From the NCBI GenBank assembly GCA_003416985.1, contig QVIN01000006.1, positions 186,001 to 250,000 on the forward strand: a stretch of DNA of 64,000 nucleotides, in the 5' to 3' direction. Source of the DNA: Duganella sp. BJB480 (GTDB taxonomy: Bacteria; Pseudomonadota; Gammaproteobacteria; Burkholderiales; Burkholderiaceae_D). Under the pieces are notes generated by a model. The model did no database searches, was not told where the DNA came from, and saw only the letters and a program-made list of their open reading frames with translations. This document shows positions 1 to 8,193 of the stretch, piece by piece (the stretch's first letter is position 1; the number at the start of each line of letters is the position of its first letter). Made by a program: the position numbers and the translations under genes.

Positions 1-777
1 AACGGGGAACACAAGCTGATACCGAATCCGCACTTCACGCAGCGCGGCTTCAGCGCCTACGTCTGGAACAACACCGAGGGTGCCGAGGACTTCGCCTACC
101 GCCTGGCCAACGCCGGCTACGACATCGTGCTGGCCCCCGTGACCAAGATGTACATGGACATGGCCTACAACGCCAACCCTGACGAACCGGGCGTGAACTG
201 GGGCGACTATGTGGAACTCGACACGGTCTACGACTTCATCCCGCTGGACTACCTGAAGAACGCCAATCCGCCGCTGGCCGGAAAGGACCGGCTGACCGAC
301 TACGGCAAGCGCCGCATACGCGGGCTGGAAGCGACGCTGTTCACCGAGACCGTACGTACTCCCGAGCGTATCGACTACCTCGTCATGCCACGCCTGCTGG
401 CGATGGCCGAACGCTCCTGGGCGCCCGATCCCGCTTGGGCCACGGAGACCGACGCCGCCAAGGCCGCCGCGCTGCACCGCACCGCGTGGTCCGGCTTCGT
501 CAACACGCTGAGCCAGCGTGTGCTGCCGCGCCTCGACCTGGAGCACACCGGCGTCGATTACCGCATCGCGCCGCCGGGTTTGATGCTGGACGGCGGCAAG
601 GTGCTGGTCAATCACGTCCTGCCGGGCATCGCCATGCGCTACACCAGCGACGGCGGCGAGCCGAATACCAATAGCAAACCAGTGAGCGGGCCGATATCGG
701 ACAAGGGTTCGATCAAAGTGGCGGCTTTCGACCGCAACGGCAGGATGGGCAAGGTGTCGCGCATCGACAACCCTTGA
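1..777 (+). CDS. Beta-N-acetylhexosaminidase, GH20, 3' part only
   Basis: The reading frame is open from base 1, so the N-terminus lies outside the window; about 258 codons remain. The visible part resembles the end of the GH20 barrel: YVWNN near residue 20, a TKMYMDMAY stretch, then ETVRTPERIDYLVMPRLLAMAERSW, quoted here in parts as ETVRTPERIDY and MPRLLAMAERSW, which is typical of bacterial hexosaminidases. A C-terminal beta-rich domain with GMRYTSDG-like text (AMRYTSDGGEPN) follows. GH20 enzymes release terminal GlcNAc or GalNAc from chitobiose and related glycans, usually in the periplasm or outside the cell. The neighbours on the same strand are a sugar-binding protein, a two-component system, a NagX-like protein and a chitinase, which supports a role in chitin use. 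Confidence 0.88.
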   Translation, partial: NGEHKLIPNPHFTQRGFSAYVWNNTEGAEDFAYRLANAGYDIVLAPVTKMYMDMAYNANPDEPGVNWGDYVELDTVYDFIPLDYLKNANPPLAGKDRLTDYGKRRIRGLEATLFTETVRTPERIDYLVMPRLLAMAERSWAPDPAWATETDAAKAAALHRTAWSGFVNTLSQRVLPRLDLEHTGVDYRIAPPGLMLDGGKVLVNHVLPGIAMRYTSDGGEPNTNSKPVSGPISDKGSIKVAAFDRNGRMGKVSRIDNP

Positions 778-832
778 ACGGGCTGCGCGCACGCCGGGCA
801 TACCAATTAGTCCCGGCGGCTATCTTCTCCGT

Positions 833-838
833 TATAAT
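833..838 (+). promoter_or_regulatory. Candidate -10 element for the binding-protein gene
   Basis: A perfect TATAAT lies 28 bases before the GTG start at 867, in the 89-base gap after the hexosaminidase. No good -35 is seen at 17 bases (TTAGTC is at a 20-base spacing), so an activator may be needed. It suggests that the binding protein and the two-component genes can be transcribed separately from the hexosaminidase. Confidence 0.4.
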
Positions 839-866
839 CGTGGCACTGTTTAGTTCGGGATAACGA

Positions 867-2300
867 GTGATAGCGTCGATAGAAAAAGTGGCCTTGCCGA
901 GGTTCGACTGGTTACGCTTTCGTTCGACCGCCCGCCGCGCCACGCCGGCGCGGGCGTGGTCCTTCGGCCTGCTGGCCGCGGCCTGCGCCTTCAACTGCGG
1001 CGCGCTGAATATCGCCCATGCCGCGCAACAGCCCCAGTCCGCACCAGTGGGCGCTGGCGCGCCTGCCGCCTCCCTCAACACGCTACAGGTGCTGCACTGG
1101 TGGACGTCCAGCAGCGAACGCAAGGCAGCCAACGCGCTGGCCGCGCGCATGGCCGACGAAGGCCTCGAATGGAAGGACGCCGCCATCCCCGGTGGCGCAG
1201 GCCTCGGGGCCGGCAAGGTGCTCAAGAGCCGCGTGCTGGCTGGCGACGCGCCGGAAGTCACGCAGATCATCGGCGTCTCCGTCGCGGAGTGGGCGGAACT
1301 GGGCCTGCTGCTGGAGATTGACAACGTCGCCAGTGCCGGCAACTGGAACGGCTTCCTGTTCCCCACCATCCAGGCGCTGATCCAGCACCGCAAGCACGTC
1401 GTCGCCGCGCCACTCGGGATCCACCGCGTCAATACGCTGTACTACAACCGCGCGCTGTTCGCGCAACTCAAATTGTCGCCGCCGCAGACCTGGGACGAGT
1501 TCCAGAGCGCCGCGCTCAAGTTCAAGGCCGCCGGCATCATGCCGCTGGCGCAGAGCAGCGAATCCTGGCAGGTGGCCGCGCTGTTCGAGAACCTGGTGCT
1601 GGCCGAGAGCGGGCCTGAGTTCTACCGCGAGCTGTTCGTGCGCCGCAATCCGGCCGCCGCCGCAGACCGCCGCACCGCCGAGGCGCTGGAGCGGCTGCGC
1701 GTCGTCAAGGGTTGGATCAGCGGCCAGCTGGACGAGCGTCCGTGGCCGGAAGTGGTGCGCCAGTTCGCGCGGCGCGAGGCGGCGATGATGATCATGGGCG
1801 ACTGGGCCAAGCCGGAGCTGGCCGAACGCGGCATGGCGCTGGACGAGGACTACGCCTGTGGCACCGCCCCCGGCACCGCCAAGTACCACCTGTACAGCGT
1901 CGACACGCTGACCATGTTCGCCGGCGACTACCGCCACATGCAATCGCAGGAGAAGATGGCGCGGCTGCTGGTGTCGCCGCAGGTACAGGCGGAATACAAC
2001 ACGCTCAAGGGCGCGGTGCCGGTGCGGCGCGACGCCGACCTGTCGAAAATGGACAGCTGCGCGCGTGCCTCCTGGACCACCTTCGCGCAAGGCGCGGCGG
2101 TGCAGGCTCCCAGCCTGGTGCACCGCATGGCCACCGATGAAGCCAGCCGCGACGCCATCATCGCCGAAATCCACCGTTATTTTCTAGACGACAGGGCCAC
2201 GCCCGCCGAGGCGCAGCGCCGCCTTGGGGCGTTGTTCCGACTGTTTAACCTCAGAAGCCAAGGAGCACCCGGTGCGCAAGATACTGATCGTAGACGATGA
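867..2300 (+). CDS. ABC-type sugar-binding protein, family 1, without a permease
   Basis: A 477-residue extracellular solute-binding protein of the CUT1 (glucose/mannose or oligosaccharide) type. An N-terminal basic stretch and hydrophobic segment ending near AHA (about residue 52) look like a long signal peptide. The mature start LQVLHWWTSSSERKA and the GGAGLGAGKVLKSRV segment resemble GtsA/GltB-type glucose-binding proteins. The start is a GTG without a strong ribosome site, so a later start is possible. Its last 29 bases overlap the response regulator gene, which implies translational coupling. No permease or ATPase gene is present in the window, so it may serve signalling (by analogy with the chitin-binding protein that controls ChiS in Vibrio) rather than import; that is inference. 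Confidence 0.82.
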   Translation: MIASIEKVALPRFDWLRFRSTARRATPARAWSFGLLAAACAFNCGALNIAHAAQQPQSAPVGAGAPAASLNTLQVLHWWTSSSERKAANALAARMADEGLEWKDAAIPGGAGLGAGKVLKSRVLAGDAPEVTQIIGVSVAEWAELGLLLEIDNVASAGNWNGFLFPTIQALIQHRKHVVAAPLGIHRVNTLYYNRALFAQLKLSPPQTWDEFQSAALKFKAAGIMPLAQSSESWQVAALFENLVLAESGPEFYRELFVRRNPAAAADRRTAEALERLRVVKGWISGQLDERPWPEVVRQFARREAAMMIMGDWAKPELAERGMALDEDYACGTAPGTAKYHLYSVDTLTMFAGDYRHMQSQEKMARLLVSPQVQAEYNTLKGAVPVRRDADLSKMDSCARASWTTFAQGAAVQAPSLVHRMATDEASRDAIIAEIHRYFLDDRATPAEAQRRLGALFRLFNLRSQGAPGAQDTDRRR

Positions 2301-2979
2301 CCAAAAGACCCGCGTCCTGCTCAAGACCTACCTGGAGAAAAACCAGTACGAGGTGATCCTGTCGCACAACGGCGAGAGCTTCCTGGCCGAGCTGCACGCG
2401 CATTCCGAGCAGCTGTCGCTGGTGATCCTGGACGTGATGCTGCCCGATACCGACGGCTTCGCGCTGTGCAAGCAGGTGCGCCAGCGCTCGAATGTCCCCA
2501 TCATCATGCTGACGGCCAGCTCCGACGAGACCGACCGCATCGTCGGCCTGGAACTGGGCGCGGACGACTACATCGCCAAGCCATACAGCCCGCGCGAGCT
2601 GCTGGCCCGCATCAAGGCCATCCTGCGCCGCACCGCGCTGGAGACGCCGTCGGCGCGCTACTACCGCTTCGTCGGATTCACGCTGGACCTGATGGAGCGC
2701 AAGGTGCTCGACAACGCCGGCACCGTGATCGCGCTGACGGGGCTGGACTTCCAGCTGCTGAAATACTTTGTCGAACATCCGGGCGTGATCCTGGACCGTA
2801 GCGTGCTGTGCGAGGAGACCCGCGGCCGCGACGCCGGCCCGCTGGACCGCTCGCTGGACGTGCAGATCAGCCGCCTGCGCCTGCGCCTCAACGACGACGG
2901 CAAGCAGCCCGCCTTGATCAAGACCGTGCGCGGCGCCGGCTACGTGTTCTCGGCGGACGTCAGCGTCTCGCATGCGTAA
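2272..2979 (+). CDS. OmpR-family response regulator
   Basis: A 235-residue regulator with an N-terminal receiver domain (KILIVDDD at the start, phospho-acceptor Asp54 in VILDVMLPD, LTAS and ADDYIAKPYSPRELLARI) and a C-terminal winged-helix domain ending in IKTVRGAGYVF. I chose the GTG at 2272 because AAGGAG lies at 2260-2265 with a good spacing and because it places the conserved beta-1 strand at the N-terminus; an upstream ATG at 2224 would add 16 residues unlike the family. It overlaps the binding-protein gene by 29 bases and the kinase gene by 8 bases. It probably binds direct repeats; candidate GTAAG-N5-GTRAG sites lie at 4467-4481 and 4531-4545 ahead of the nagX-like gene. Confidence 0.93.
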   Translation: MRKILIVDDDQKTRVLLKTYLEKNQYEVILSHNGESFLAELHAHSEQLSLVILDVMLPDTDGFALCKQVRQRSNVPIIMLTASSDETDRIVGLELGADDYIAKPYSPRELLARIKAILRRTALETPSARYYRFVGFTLDLMERKVLDNAGTVIALTGLDFQLLKYFVEHPGVILDRSVLCEETRGRDAGPLDRSLDVQISRLRLRLNDDGKQPALIKTVRGAGYVFSADVSVSHA

Positions 2980-4435
2980 GTCTGCGCTGGAGCGGCTGCG
3001 CCGCATCTGGCCGCAGTCGCTGCTGGGCCGCCTGATGCTGGTGATGGCCGCCGGTTTGCTGGTGACGCAGCTGGCGGCCAGCGTGATCTGGGCCAGCCAG
3101 CTGCGCGCCAAGGCGCAGGTGGAGGCGCAATCGGCGTCGCAGTACATGGCGCATGGCGCGTCCGGCGCGATCCGCTTCTTCCGCAGCCTTCCGCCGAACT
3201 ACCGCCTGCTGCTGATCCAACAGCTGCGCGAGATGGGCGGCACGCGCTTCTTCGTCAACCTCAATCACGCCTACGTGCCGGTCCAGCAGATCGCCGAGCA
3301 TCCGCTGGCCAGCAGCGTGCTGGCGACGGTGGGCGCCACGCTAAAGTCCGACCTGCCGCATTCGCCCAGCTTCCACCTGGCCTTCGCCTGGCCGGACCAG
3401 CTGGTGGTGTCGGAGGACGGCGTCCACCTGGGCGACCTGCCGGACGCCTGGGTCCAGCACATCCTGCTGCTGCAGCCGGACCCCGCGCCGATCTTGGTGA
3501 TCCAGACCGAGATCGAGCCTGGCAACTGGCTGTACATGGCGGCGCTGATGCCCAACCCGTACTTCTTGAGCAGTAACGATCCGCTGGCGTGGGATCGGCT
3601 GTCGCTGCAAGGGCTGTCGCTGGCGGTGGTGCTGCTGCTTTGCCTGTTGGTGGTGCGCTGGATCACGCGTCCGCTGGCCGCCTTGTCCGACGCCGCCGCA
3701 GCCTTCGGCCAAGGGCAGGACGACCGCGCGCCGCCGCTGCCGGAAACGGGCAGCCGTGAATTCATCAACACCGCGCGCGCCTTCAGCGCCATGCGCGAAC
3801 GCATCCAGCGCTACATCGAGGACCGCGAGCGCCTGTTCATCTCCATCTCGCACGACTTGCGCACGCCGATCACGCGGCTCAAGCTGCGCTCCGAACTGCT
3901 GGACGACGAAGCGCTGCGCAACGAGTTCGAGGAAGACCTCGATGAACTGGACATGATGGTCAAGGGCGCGCTGCAATGCGTGAAGGACAGCGACATCCAC
4001 GAGAACCCGGCCGAGGTCAAACTCGATGCGCTGCTGGGCCGCCTGGTGCGCAGCGCGCGGCTGGGCGGGCACGAGGTAGGGTATCGCGACAGCGGCATCA
4101 CGGTGCGCGCCAAGCCGCTGGCCTTGAAGCGCGCCATCGGCAACCTGCTGGACAACGCCTTGTACTACGGCGACCGCGCCGAAATCAGCGTCACCAGCGA
4201 ACCGGGCGCGGTGGCGATCGCGGTGCGCGACCACGGCCCCGGCGTGCCGGACGACGCCTTCGCCAGCCTGTTCGATCCCTACGTACGGCTGGCCCACGGC
4301 CGCGAGCAGAACGACGCCGGCATGGGCCTGGGACTGGGCATCGCCCGCAGCGTGATCGAGGCGCACGGCGGCCAGCTGGTGCTGGAGAACCATCCCGAGG
4401 GCGGCCTCAATGCCACCATCCGATTGCCGGCGTGA
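2972..4435 (+). CDS. Sensor histidine kinase, two-TM periplasmic sensor
   Basis: A 487-residue kinase. Two membrane segments (about residues 17-40 and 207-228) bracket a periplasmic sensor domain of about 165 residues. HAMP follows, then HisKA with the phospho-acceptor His294 in SISHDLRTP, and HATPase_c with the N box NLLDNALYYG, G1 RDHGPGVPDD and G2 GMGLGLGIARSVIEAHGG. It overlaps the response regulator gene by 8 bases, so the two are a cognate pair. The overlap chain with the sugar-binding protein suggests that the sensor domain may read sugar-loaded or free binding protein; the sequence alone does not show the ligand. No stop-proximal terminator is visible after it. Confidence 0.93.
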   Translation: MRKSALERLRRIWPQSLLGRLMLVMAAGLLVTQLAASVIWASQLRAKAQVEAQSASQYMAHGASGAIRFFRSLPPNYRLLLIQQLREMGGTRFFVNLNHAYVPVQQIAEHPLASSVLATVGATLKSDLPHSPSFHLAFAWPDQLVVSEDGVHLGDLPDAWVQHILLLQPDPAPILVIQTEIEPGNWLYMAALMPNPYFLSSNDPLAWDRLSLQGLSLAVVLLLCLLVVRWITRPLAALSDAAAAFGQGQDDRAPPLPETGSREFINTARAFSAMRERIQRYIEDRERLFISISHDLRTPITRLKLRSELLDDEALRNEFEEDLDELDMMVKGALQCVKDSDIHENPAEVKLDALLGRLVRSARLGGHEVGYRDSGITVRAKPLALKRAIGNLLDNALYYGDRAEISVTSEPGAVAIAVRDHGPGVPDDAFASLFDPYVRLAHGREQNDAGMGLGLGIARSVIEAHGGQLVLENHPEGGLNATIRLPA

Positions 4436-4466
4436 GCGGAAATGCGACAGCCGCGCAATACATTTT

Positions 4467-4545
4467 GTAAGCCTCTGTGAAGTTTTGTTGCAGCGGCGAT
4501 GCCGGCGCCGGGCAGAGCGCATCCGCGAGCGTAAGGAACTGTAAG
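4467..4545 (+). promoter_or_regulatory. Two direct-repeat sites, candidate response-regulator operators
   Basis: Site A is GTAAG-CCTCT-GTGAA at 4467-4481 and site B is GTAAG-GAACT-GTAAG at 4531-4545. In each, the half-sites recur with a 10-base period on one face of the helix, as expected for OmpR-family dimers. They lie in the 219-base gap between the kinase gene and the nagX-like gene, which otherwise holds a candidate LacI-type box and no open reading frame of note. Assignment to the adjacent regulator is inference. Confidence 0.4.
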
Positions 4546-4608
4546 CGGCGGCCACGCTTAATCAATGAAATCAAAGGCTTATCCCTGTTCGCCTGTGGCT
4601 GGCGAAGA

Positions 4609-4622
4609 TGATAACGTTTGCA
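4609..4622 (+). promoter_or_regulatory. LacI-family-type operator candidate
   Basis: TGATAACGTTTGCA, read on the other strand as TGCAAACGTTATCA, fits the general LacI-family pattern TGNAANCGNTNNCA with a central AACGTT. It sits 32 bases before the ATG of the nagX-like gene, where a repressor would block transcription. No LacI-family gene is in the window, so the regulator would have to be encoded elsewhere. Confidence 0.4.
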
Positions 4623-4654
4623 ACAGCTAAACAAACACCGAAAGTCCACGATCA

Positions 4655-5767
4655 ATGAAAACACAGCATCAACGTTCGCAAGCCATCGATGTGCTGCGCG
4701 GCCTCACGGTCGCGCTGATGATCATGGTGAACATGCCGGGCACGCCGGCCACCACCTATGCGCCCTTCCTGCACGCCGAATGGCACGGCCTGACGCTGAC
4801 CGACCTGGTGTTCCCGACCTTTATGTTCGTGGTCGGCACGGCGCTCAGCTTCACGCTGGAGAAGTACGAGGGCATGGGCGAGGCGGCGGTGCTGAAGAAG
4901 ATCTTCACCCGCACCGCGCTGATCTTCCTGTGCGGCTTCCTGATGTACTGGTATCCGTTCTTCAGTATCGAGGGTGGATCGCTGACTGTATTGCCGCTGT
5001 CCGAAACCCGTATCTTTGGTGTGTTGCAGCGTATCGCGCTGGGCTACTGCGCCGGCTCGCTGATCCTGCATTACTGGAAGGAGAAGGGCGCCATCGTGTT
5101 CGCCGTGGTGGCGCTGTTCGGCTACTGGGCCTTGATGTACTGGTTCGGCGACTACACGCTGGCCGGCAACGCGCAGCGCAAGTTGGATTTGCTGGTGCTG
5201 GGCGAGGCGCATATGTACCACGGCGAGGGCATCGCCTTCGACCCGGAAGGGATATTGAGCACGCTGCCGTCCATCGTCAACGTGCTGGCCGGGTACTTTG
5301 CCGGCCGCCTGGTGCGCCGCCTTGGCGCCAGCTACGAGAGCATCGCCAAGCTGACCATGTCGGCCGCCGTGTTGGCTGTACTGGCACTGTGCTGGAGCAG
5401 TGTATTCCCGCTCAATAAAAAACTGTGGACCAGTTCCTACACGTTGATCACCATCGCCATCGACCTGTTCACGCTGTCGCTGCTGCTGTACGTGATCGAC
5501 ATGCTGGGCAAGCGTGGTTGGACCTACTTCTTCGAAGTCTTCGGCCGCAACACGCTGTTCATCTACTTGTTCAGCGAAGTGGTGGCGAGCACCTTCTTCC
5601 TGCTGAAGATCGGCGACCTCAATGTATTCGATTGGGTCTATCTCAACCTGTTCCGGCCCTGGGCCGGCGCCTACAACGGCACGCTGTTGTGGGCGGTGGT
5701 GTACATGCTGGGCTGCTGGTCGGTCGGCTATGTGCTGGACCGGAAAAAGATTTATATCAAACTCTGA
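4655..5767 (+). CDS. nagX: NagX-like membrane acyltransferase (HGSNAT/DUF5009 type)
   Basis: A 370-residue membrane protein with about ten hydrophobic segments. It begins with RSQAIDVLRGLTVALMIMVN, the signature of the heparan-alpha-glucosaminide N-acetyltransferase-like family, followed by DLVFPTFMFVVGTALSF. In chitin-degrading proteobacteria members of this family are called NagX and lie among GlcNAc-use genes; a function in moving or acetylating amino sugars is suspected but not settled. Here it lies between a chitin-like sensing operon and a GH18 gene, which fits. The gap before the chitinase start is only 12 bases, so the two are probably cotranscribed. The ATG at 4655 begins the conserved N-terminus. 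Confidence 0.8.
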   Translation: MKTQHQRSQAIDVLRGLTVALMIMVNMPGTPATTYAPFLHAEWHGLTLTDLVFPTFMFVVGTALSFTLEKYEGMGEAAVLKKIFTRTALIFLCGFLMYWYPFFSIEGGSLTVLPLSETRIFGVLQRIALGYCAGSLILHYWKEKGAIVFAVVALFGYWALMYWFGDYTLAGNAQRKLDLLVLGEAHMYHGEGIAFDPEGILSTLPSIVNVLAGYFAGRLVRRLGASYESIAKLTMSAAVLAVLALCWSSVFPLNKKLWTSSYTLITIAIDLFTLSLLLYVIDMLGKRGWTYFFEVFGRNTLFIYLFSEVVASTFFLLKIGDLNVFDWVYLNLFRPWAGAYNGTLLWAVVYMLGCWSVGYVLDRKKIYIKL

Positions 5768-5779
5768 TTGGAGAAAAAA

Positions 5780-6943
5780 ATGAAAAAACTGTTGATGGCC
5801 GCCTGTGTCGCGGCCACGTTGGCGGGCTGCGGCGGCTCCGGTTCCGCCGACCAGGAATCGCCACGCGCCATGGCGCGCATGGCCAACCTGACGGCGGCGC
5901 GCAACGGCGCCTCGTCGGGCGTTTCGGTCGATGTGGCCGATGAGCGCACGGCGTCGGCCGCAGCTCCCGCCAACAAGGCGCTGGCCAACGGCAAGATGGT
6001 GCTGGCCTACTATTCGGGCTACAGCAACAACTACAACTCGCTGACCAAGTTCTACGCCAACGTCAACGCGGTCTCCATCGACTTCTGGAACATGGCCAGC
6101 GACGGCTCGGTGATCGGCAACGGCGACCCGACGCCGACCAACGCCATCACCTTCCTCAAGTCCAAGGGCATCGCGATCTACGGCTGCATTTCCAACGTCT
6201 CGGCCACCGCGCCCGATGGCTGGGACCCTGAGCTGTCGCACGCCGTCACAGGCGCCAAGCGCGCGGCCTCGGTGGCCAATCTGGTCAGCTTCGCCAGGGC
6301 CAACGGCTTCGCCGGCATCAACATCGACTTCGAAGAGGTGGACCAGGCCGACCGCAAGAACATGAGCGACTTCGCCGCCGCGCTGGCGACGGCCCTGCAC
6401 GCGCAGGGCATGAAGCTGATCATGACCGTGCCGGCGTTCTCCTTCACCGATGAAAACAACAGCCACAACCTGGCCTTCGACCTGCAGGCGCTGGGGCAGG
6501 CGGCCGACTACGTCCAGGTGATGACCTACGATGAGACCATCCCGTCCTGGGCGTCCGGCCCGGTGGCGGGTTCCGACTGGATGGAGAACGCCCTCGACTA
6601 CGCCACCAGCAAGGTGCCGGCGTCCAAGGTGTTGAACGGCATCCCGGCCTACGGCTACGACTGGATCGCCGAGGGCGACGGCAGCCAGCTGTTCTGGCGT
6701 AACGTGCCCGCGCTGCTGAGCAAGTACCACGTCACGCCCAAGTACGACAACAACGCCAACGCCATCAGCTTCAACTACACGGCCGGCGGCCGGAAGCATA
6801 CGGTATGGAACGAGAACGCCCAAAGCGTGACCCTGAAAACCAGCCTGGTCGGCGCCTACGGCCTGGCCGGCACCTCGATCTACGCTTTCGGCATGGAGGA
6901 CGCCAGCTTCTGGACCGCCGTCAACGCCGGCCTGAACCAGTAA
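5780..6943 (+). CDS. GH18 chitinase-like lipoprotein
   Basis: A 387-residue glycoside hydrolase. The N-terminus (KKLLMAACVAATLAGCGGSG) is a lipoprotein signal with the lipobox LAGC, so it is likely anchored to the outer or inner membrane. The catalytic strand reads FAGINIDFEE, giving the DxxDxDxE-type motif with Glu185 as acid/base; the first Asp is replaced by Asn. The later MTYDETIPSW supports the family, as does LNGIPAYGYDW. No separate chitin-binding module is seen. I chose the ATG at 5780 because GGAG lies 6 bases ahead; a TTG at 5768 would add four residues. It follows the nagX-like gene by 12 bases and is followed by two hairpins that probably end the operon. Confidence 0.87.
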   Translation: MKKLLMAACVAATLAGCGGSGSADQESPRAMARMANLTAARNGASSGVSVDVADERTASAAAPANKALANGKMVLAYYSGYSNNYNSLTKFYANVNAVSIDFWNMASDGSVIGNGDPTPTNAITFLKSKGIAIYGCISNVSATAPDGWDPELSHAVTGAKRAASVANLVSFARANGFAGINIDFEEVDQADRKNMSDFAAALATALHAQGMKLIMTVPAFSFTDENNSHNLAFDLQALGQAADYVQVMTYDETIPSWASGPVAGSDWMENALDYATSKVPASKVLNGIPAYGYDWIAEGDGSQLFWRNVPALLSKYHVTPKYDNNANAISFNYTAGGRKHTVWNENAQSVTLKTSLVGAYGLAGTSIYAFGMEDASFWTAVNAGLNQ

Positions 6944-6951
6944 TCCCCCGC

Positions 6952-6998
6952 GCGCAGCGGCGCCCGCCGCTGCGCTTTCCGGGCCTGTTCCCGGTTTT
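6952..6998 (+). terminator. Tandem hairpins after the chitinase gene
   Basis: A 9-bp stem GCGCAGCGG/CCGCTGCGC (6952-6960 and 6967-6975) is followed by TTT, then a CCGGG/CCCGG hairpin (6979-6983 and 6990-6994) followed by TTTT. The position directly after the stop at 6943 fits transcript termination. The T-runs are short, so efficiency is uncertain. Confidence 0.5.
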
Positions 6999-7104
6999 CT
7001 GTCGCCCAGTCCCCCATTTGTGCAGTTCGTCGCAATCCGCATGATCGTTTAATAAGTGATGGCTATAGTGATCACATACCGAAACGCATTCAAGGAGAGC
7101 AAAA

Positions 7105-7305
7105 ATGAACATCGCCAAAAACATGGAAGCCATCTTCGTCACCGCCGCCGTGCTGCTGGGCGCATCCGCCTACGCCAGCGCCGCCGCTGAAGCGAGCGTG
7201 GCCCTGCAACCGGCCCTCCAGGTTGCCGCCGCCCAGGCTCCGATGCAAGTTGTAGTAATCAAGGCCAAGCGCCTGACCGCAGTGGAAAAGGCCAGCCTGT
7301 CGTAA
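7105..7305 (+). CDS. Small secreted protein of unknown function
   Basis: A 66-residue product with a signal-peptide-like start (residues 10-28 hydrophobic and Ala-rich, cleavage near ASAAAEA). The mature part is about 38 residues with VVVIKAKRLTAVEKASL at the end. AAGGAG at 7092-7097 is well placed before the ATG, which makes translation credible despite the length. There is no recognisable domain. It stands alone: 161 bases after the chitinase and 99 bases before the DUF2807 gene, all on the same strand. Confidence 0.65.
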   Translation: MNIAKNMEAIFVTAAVLLGASAYASAAAEASVALQPALQVAAAQAPMQVVVIKAKRLTAVEKASLS

Positions 7306-7404
7306 TTTGACAATTGGTCGTACTGCAAAGATTGCTAGAAAGCTTAGTGCGCTGCTACATTAGCCGTTCGCGCATCCAGGCACAACTTCAGAGGAACCCC
7401 ATAT

Positions 7405-8172
7405 ATGAACAAGCTTTTCCAATTCGGCCTGCTGTTTGCCGCCTTCTGTGCGCTGTTTGGCCGCGCCATGGCTGCCGATGACAGCACCGAGAAGCGCGTC
7501 GTGACGCTGGACGCCCGCGTGGTGCGCGTCAAGCTCGACGGCGTGATCGATCTGAAGCTGCGACAAGGCCCGACGCCTTCGCTGACGATCTACGCGGAAA
7601 AGCGCACCATGGACAAGCTGATGACATCGGTCGCCGGCGACACGCTGCATCTGGAGACGGAAGGGCGCTCCATCAAGCTGGGCCGCTCGACCGCGCGCGC
7701 CGAGCTGGTGCTGCCGATGTTGCGCGAGGTGGTGTCCGAGGGCGTGGGCTCGACCGAGATCAGCGGCTTCAGCGGCGACGAGCTGGAGTTGACGATGGAC
7801 GGCGCCGGCAGCATGAAGGTGGTCTGTGACTACAAGAACCTGAAGGCCAACCTGGGCGGTGTCGGCAGCATGCACCTGTGGGTCAGCGAGAACGAGAGCG
7901 TGGAGCTGGATCTGCGCGGCGCCGGCTACATCACGCTGGGCGGCCACAGCAAGCTGTTGAAGGCGACCCTGGGCGGGCTGGGCGGCTTGAATGCGCAGCA
8001 GTTCCAGGCCGACTCGGTCAACGTCGACCTGAGTGGTCTGGGCAACGCCACCGTCAACGCCAAGACCAACGCGACACTGAACTTGAGTGGCCTGGGATCG
8101 GTCACTGTCTATGGCAAGCCCTTGAACCGCAACGTCAGCGTTGACGGCCTGGGCAAGGTTAGTTGGAAATAA
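7405..8172 (+). CDS. DUF2807 (GIN-type beta-helix) secreted protein
   Basis: A 255-residue exported protein with a signal peptide ending near RAMA (residue 22). The mature part has the pattern of the DUF2807 putative adhesin-head family: repeated short strands such as EISGFSGDELELTMDGAGSM, LGGVGSMHLWVSENESVEL, DLRGAGYITLGGHSK and LNLSGLGSVTVYGK, which predict a right-handed beta-helix. Its role is unknown; family members are envelope-associated. It lies 21 bases before a Sel1-repeat gene on the same strand and may be cotranscribed with it. Confidence 0.8.
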   Translation: MNKLFQFGLLFAAFCALFGRAMAADDSTEKRVVTLDARVVRVKLDGVIDLKLRQGPTPSLTIYAEKRTMDKLMTSVAGDTLHLETEGRSIKLGRSTARAELVLPMLREVVSEGVGSTEISGFSGDELELTMDGAGSMKVVCDYKNLKANLGGVGSMHLWVSENESVELDLRGAGYITLGGHSKLLKATLGGLGGLNAQQFQADSVNVDLSGLGNATVNAKTNATLNLSGLGSVTVYGKPLNRNVSVDGLGKVSWK

Positions 8173-8193
8173 AAATATACACACCTACGAGAC

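Noticed and set aside
4652..7042. A 796-codon minus-strand open frame over nagX and the chitinase gene
   Set aside because: It is antisense to two clear protein families, has no ribosome site and no recognisable domain.
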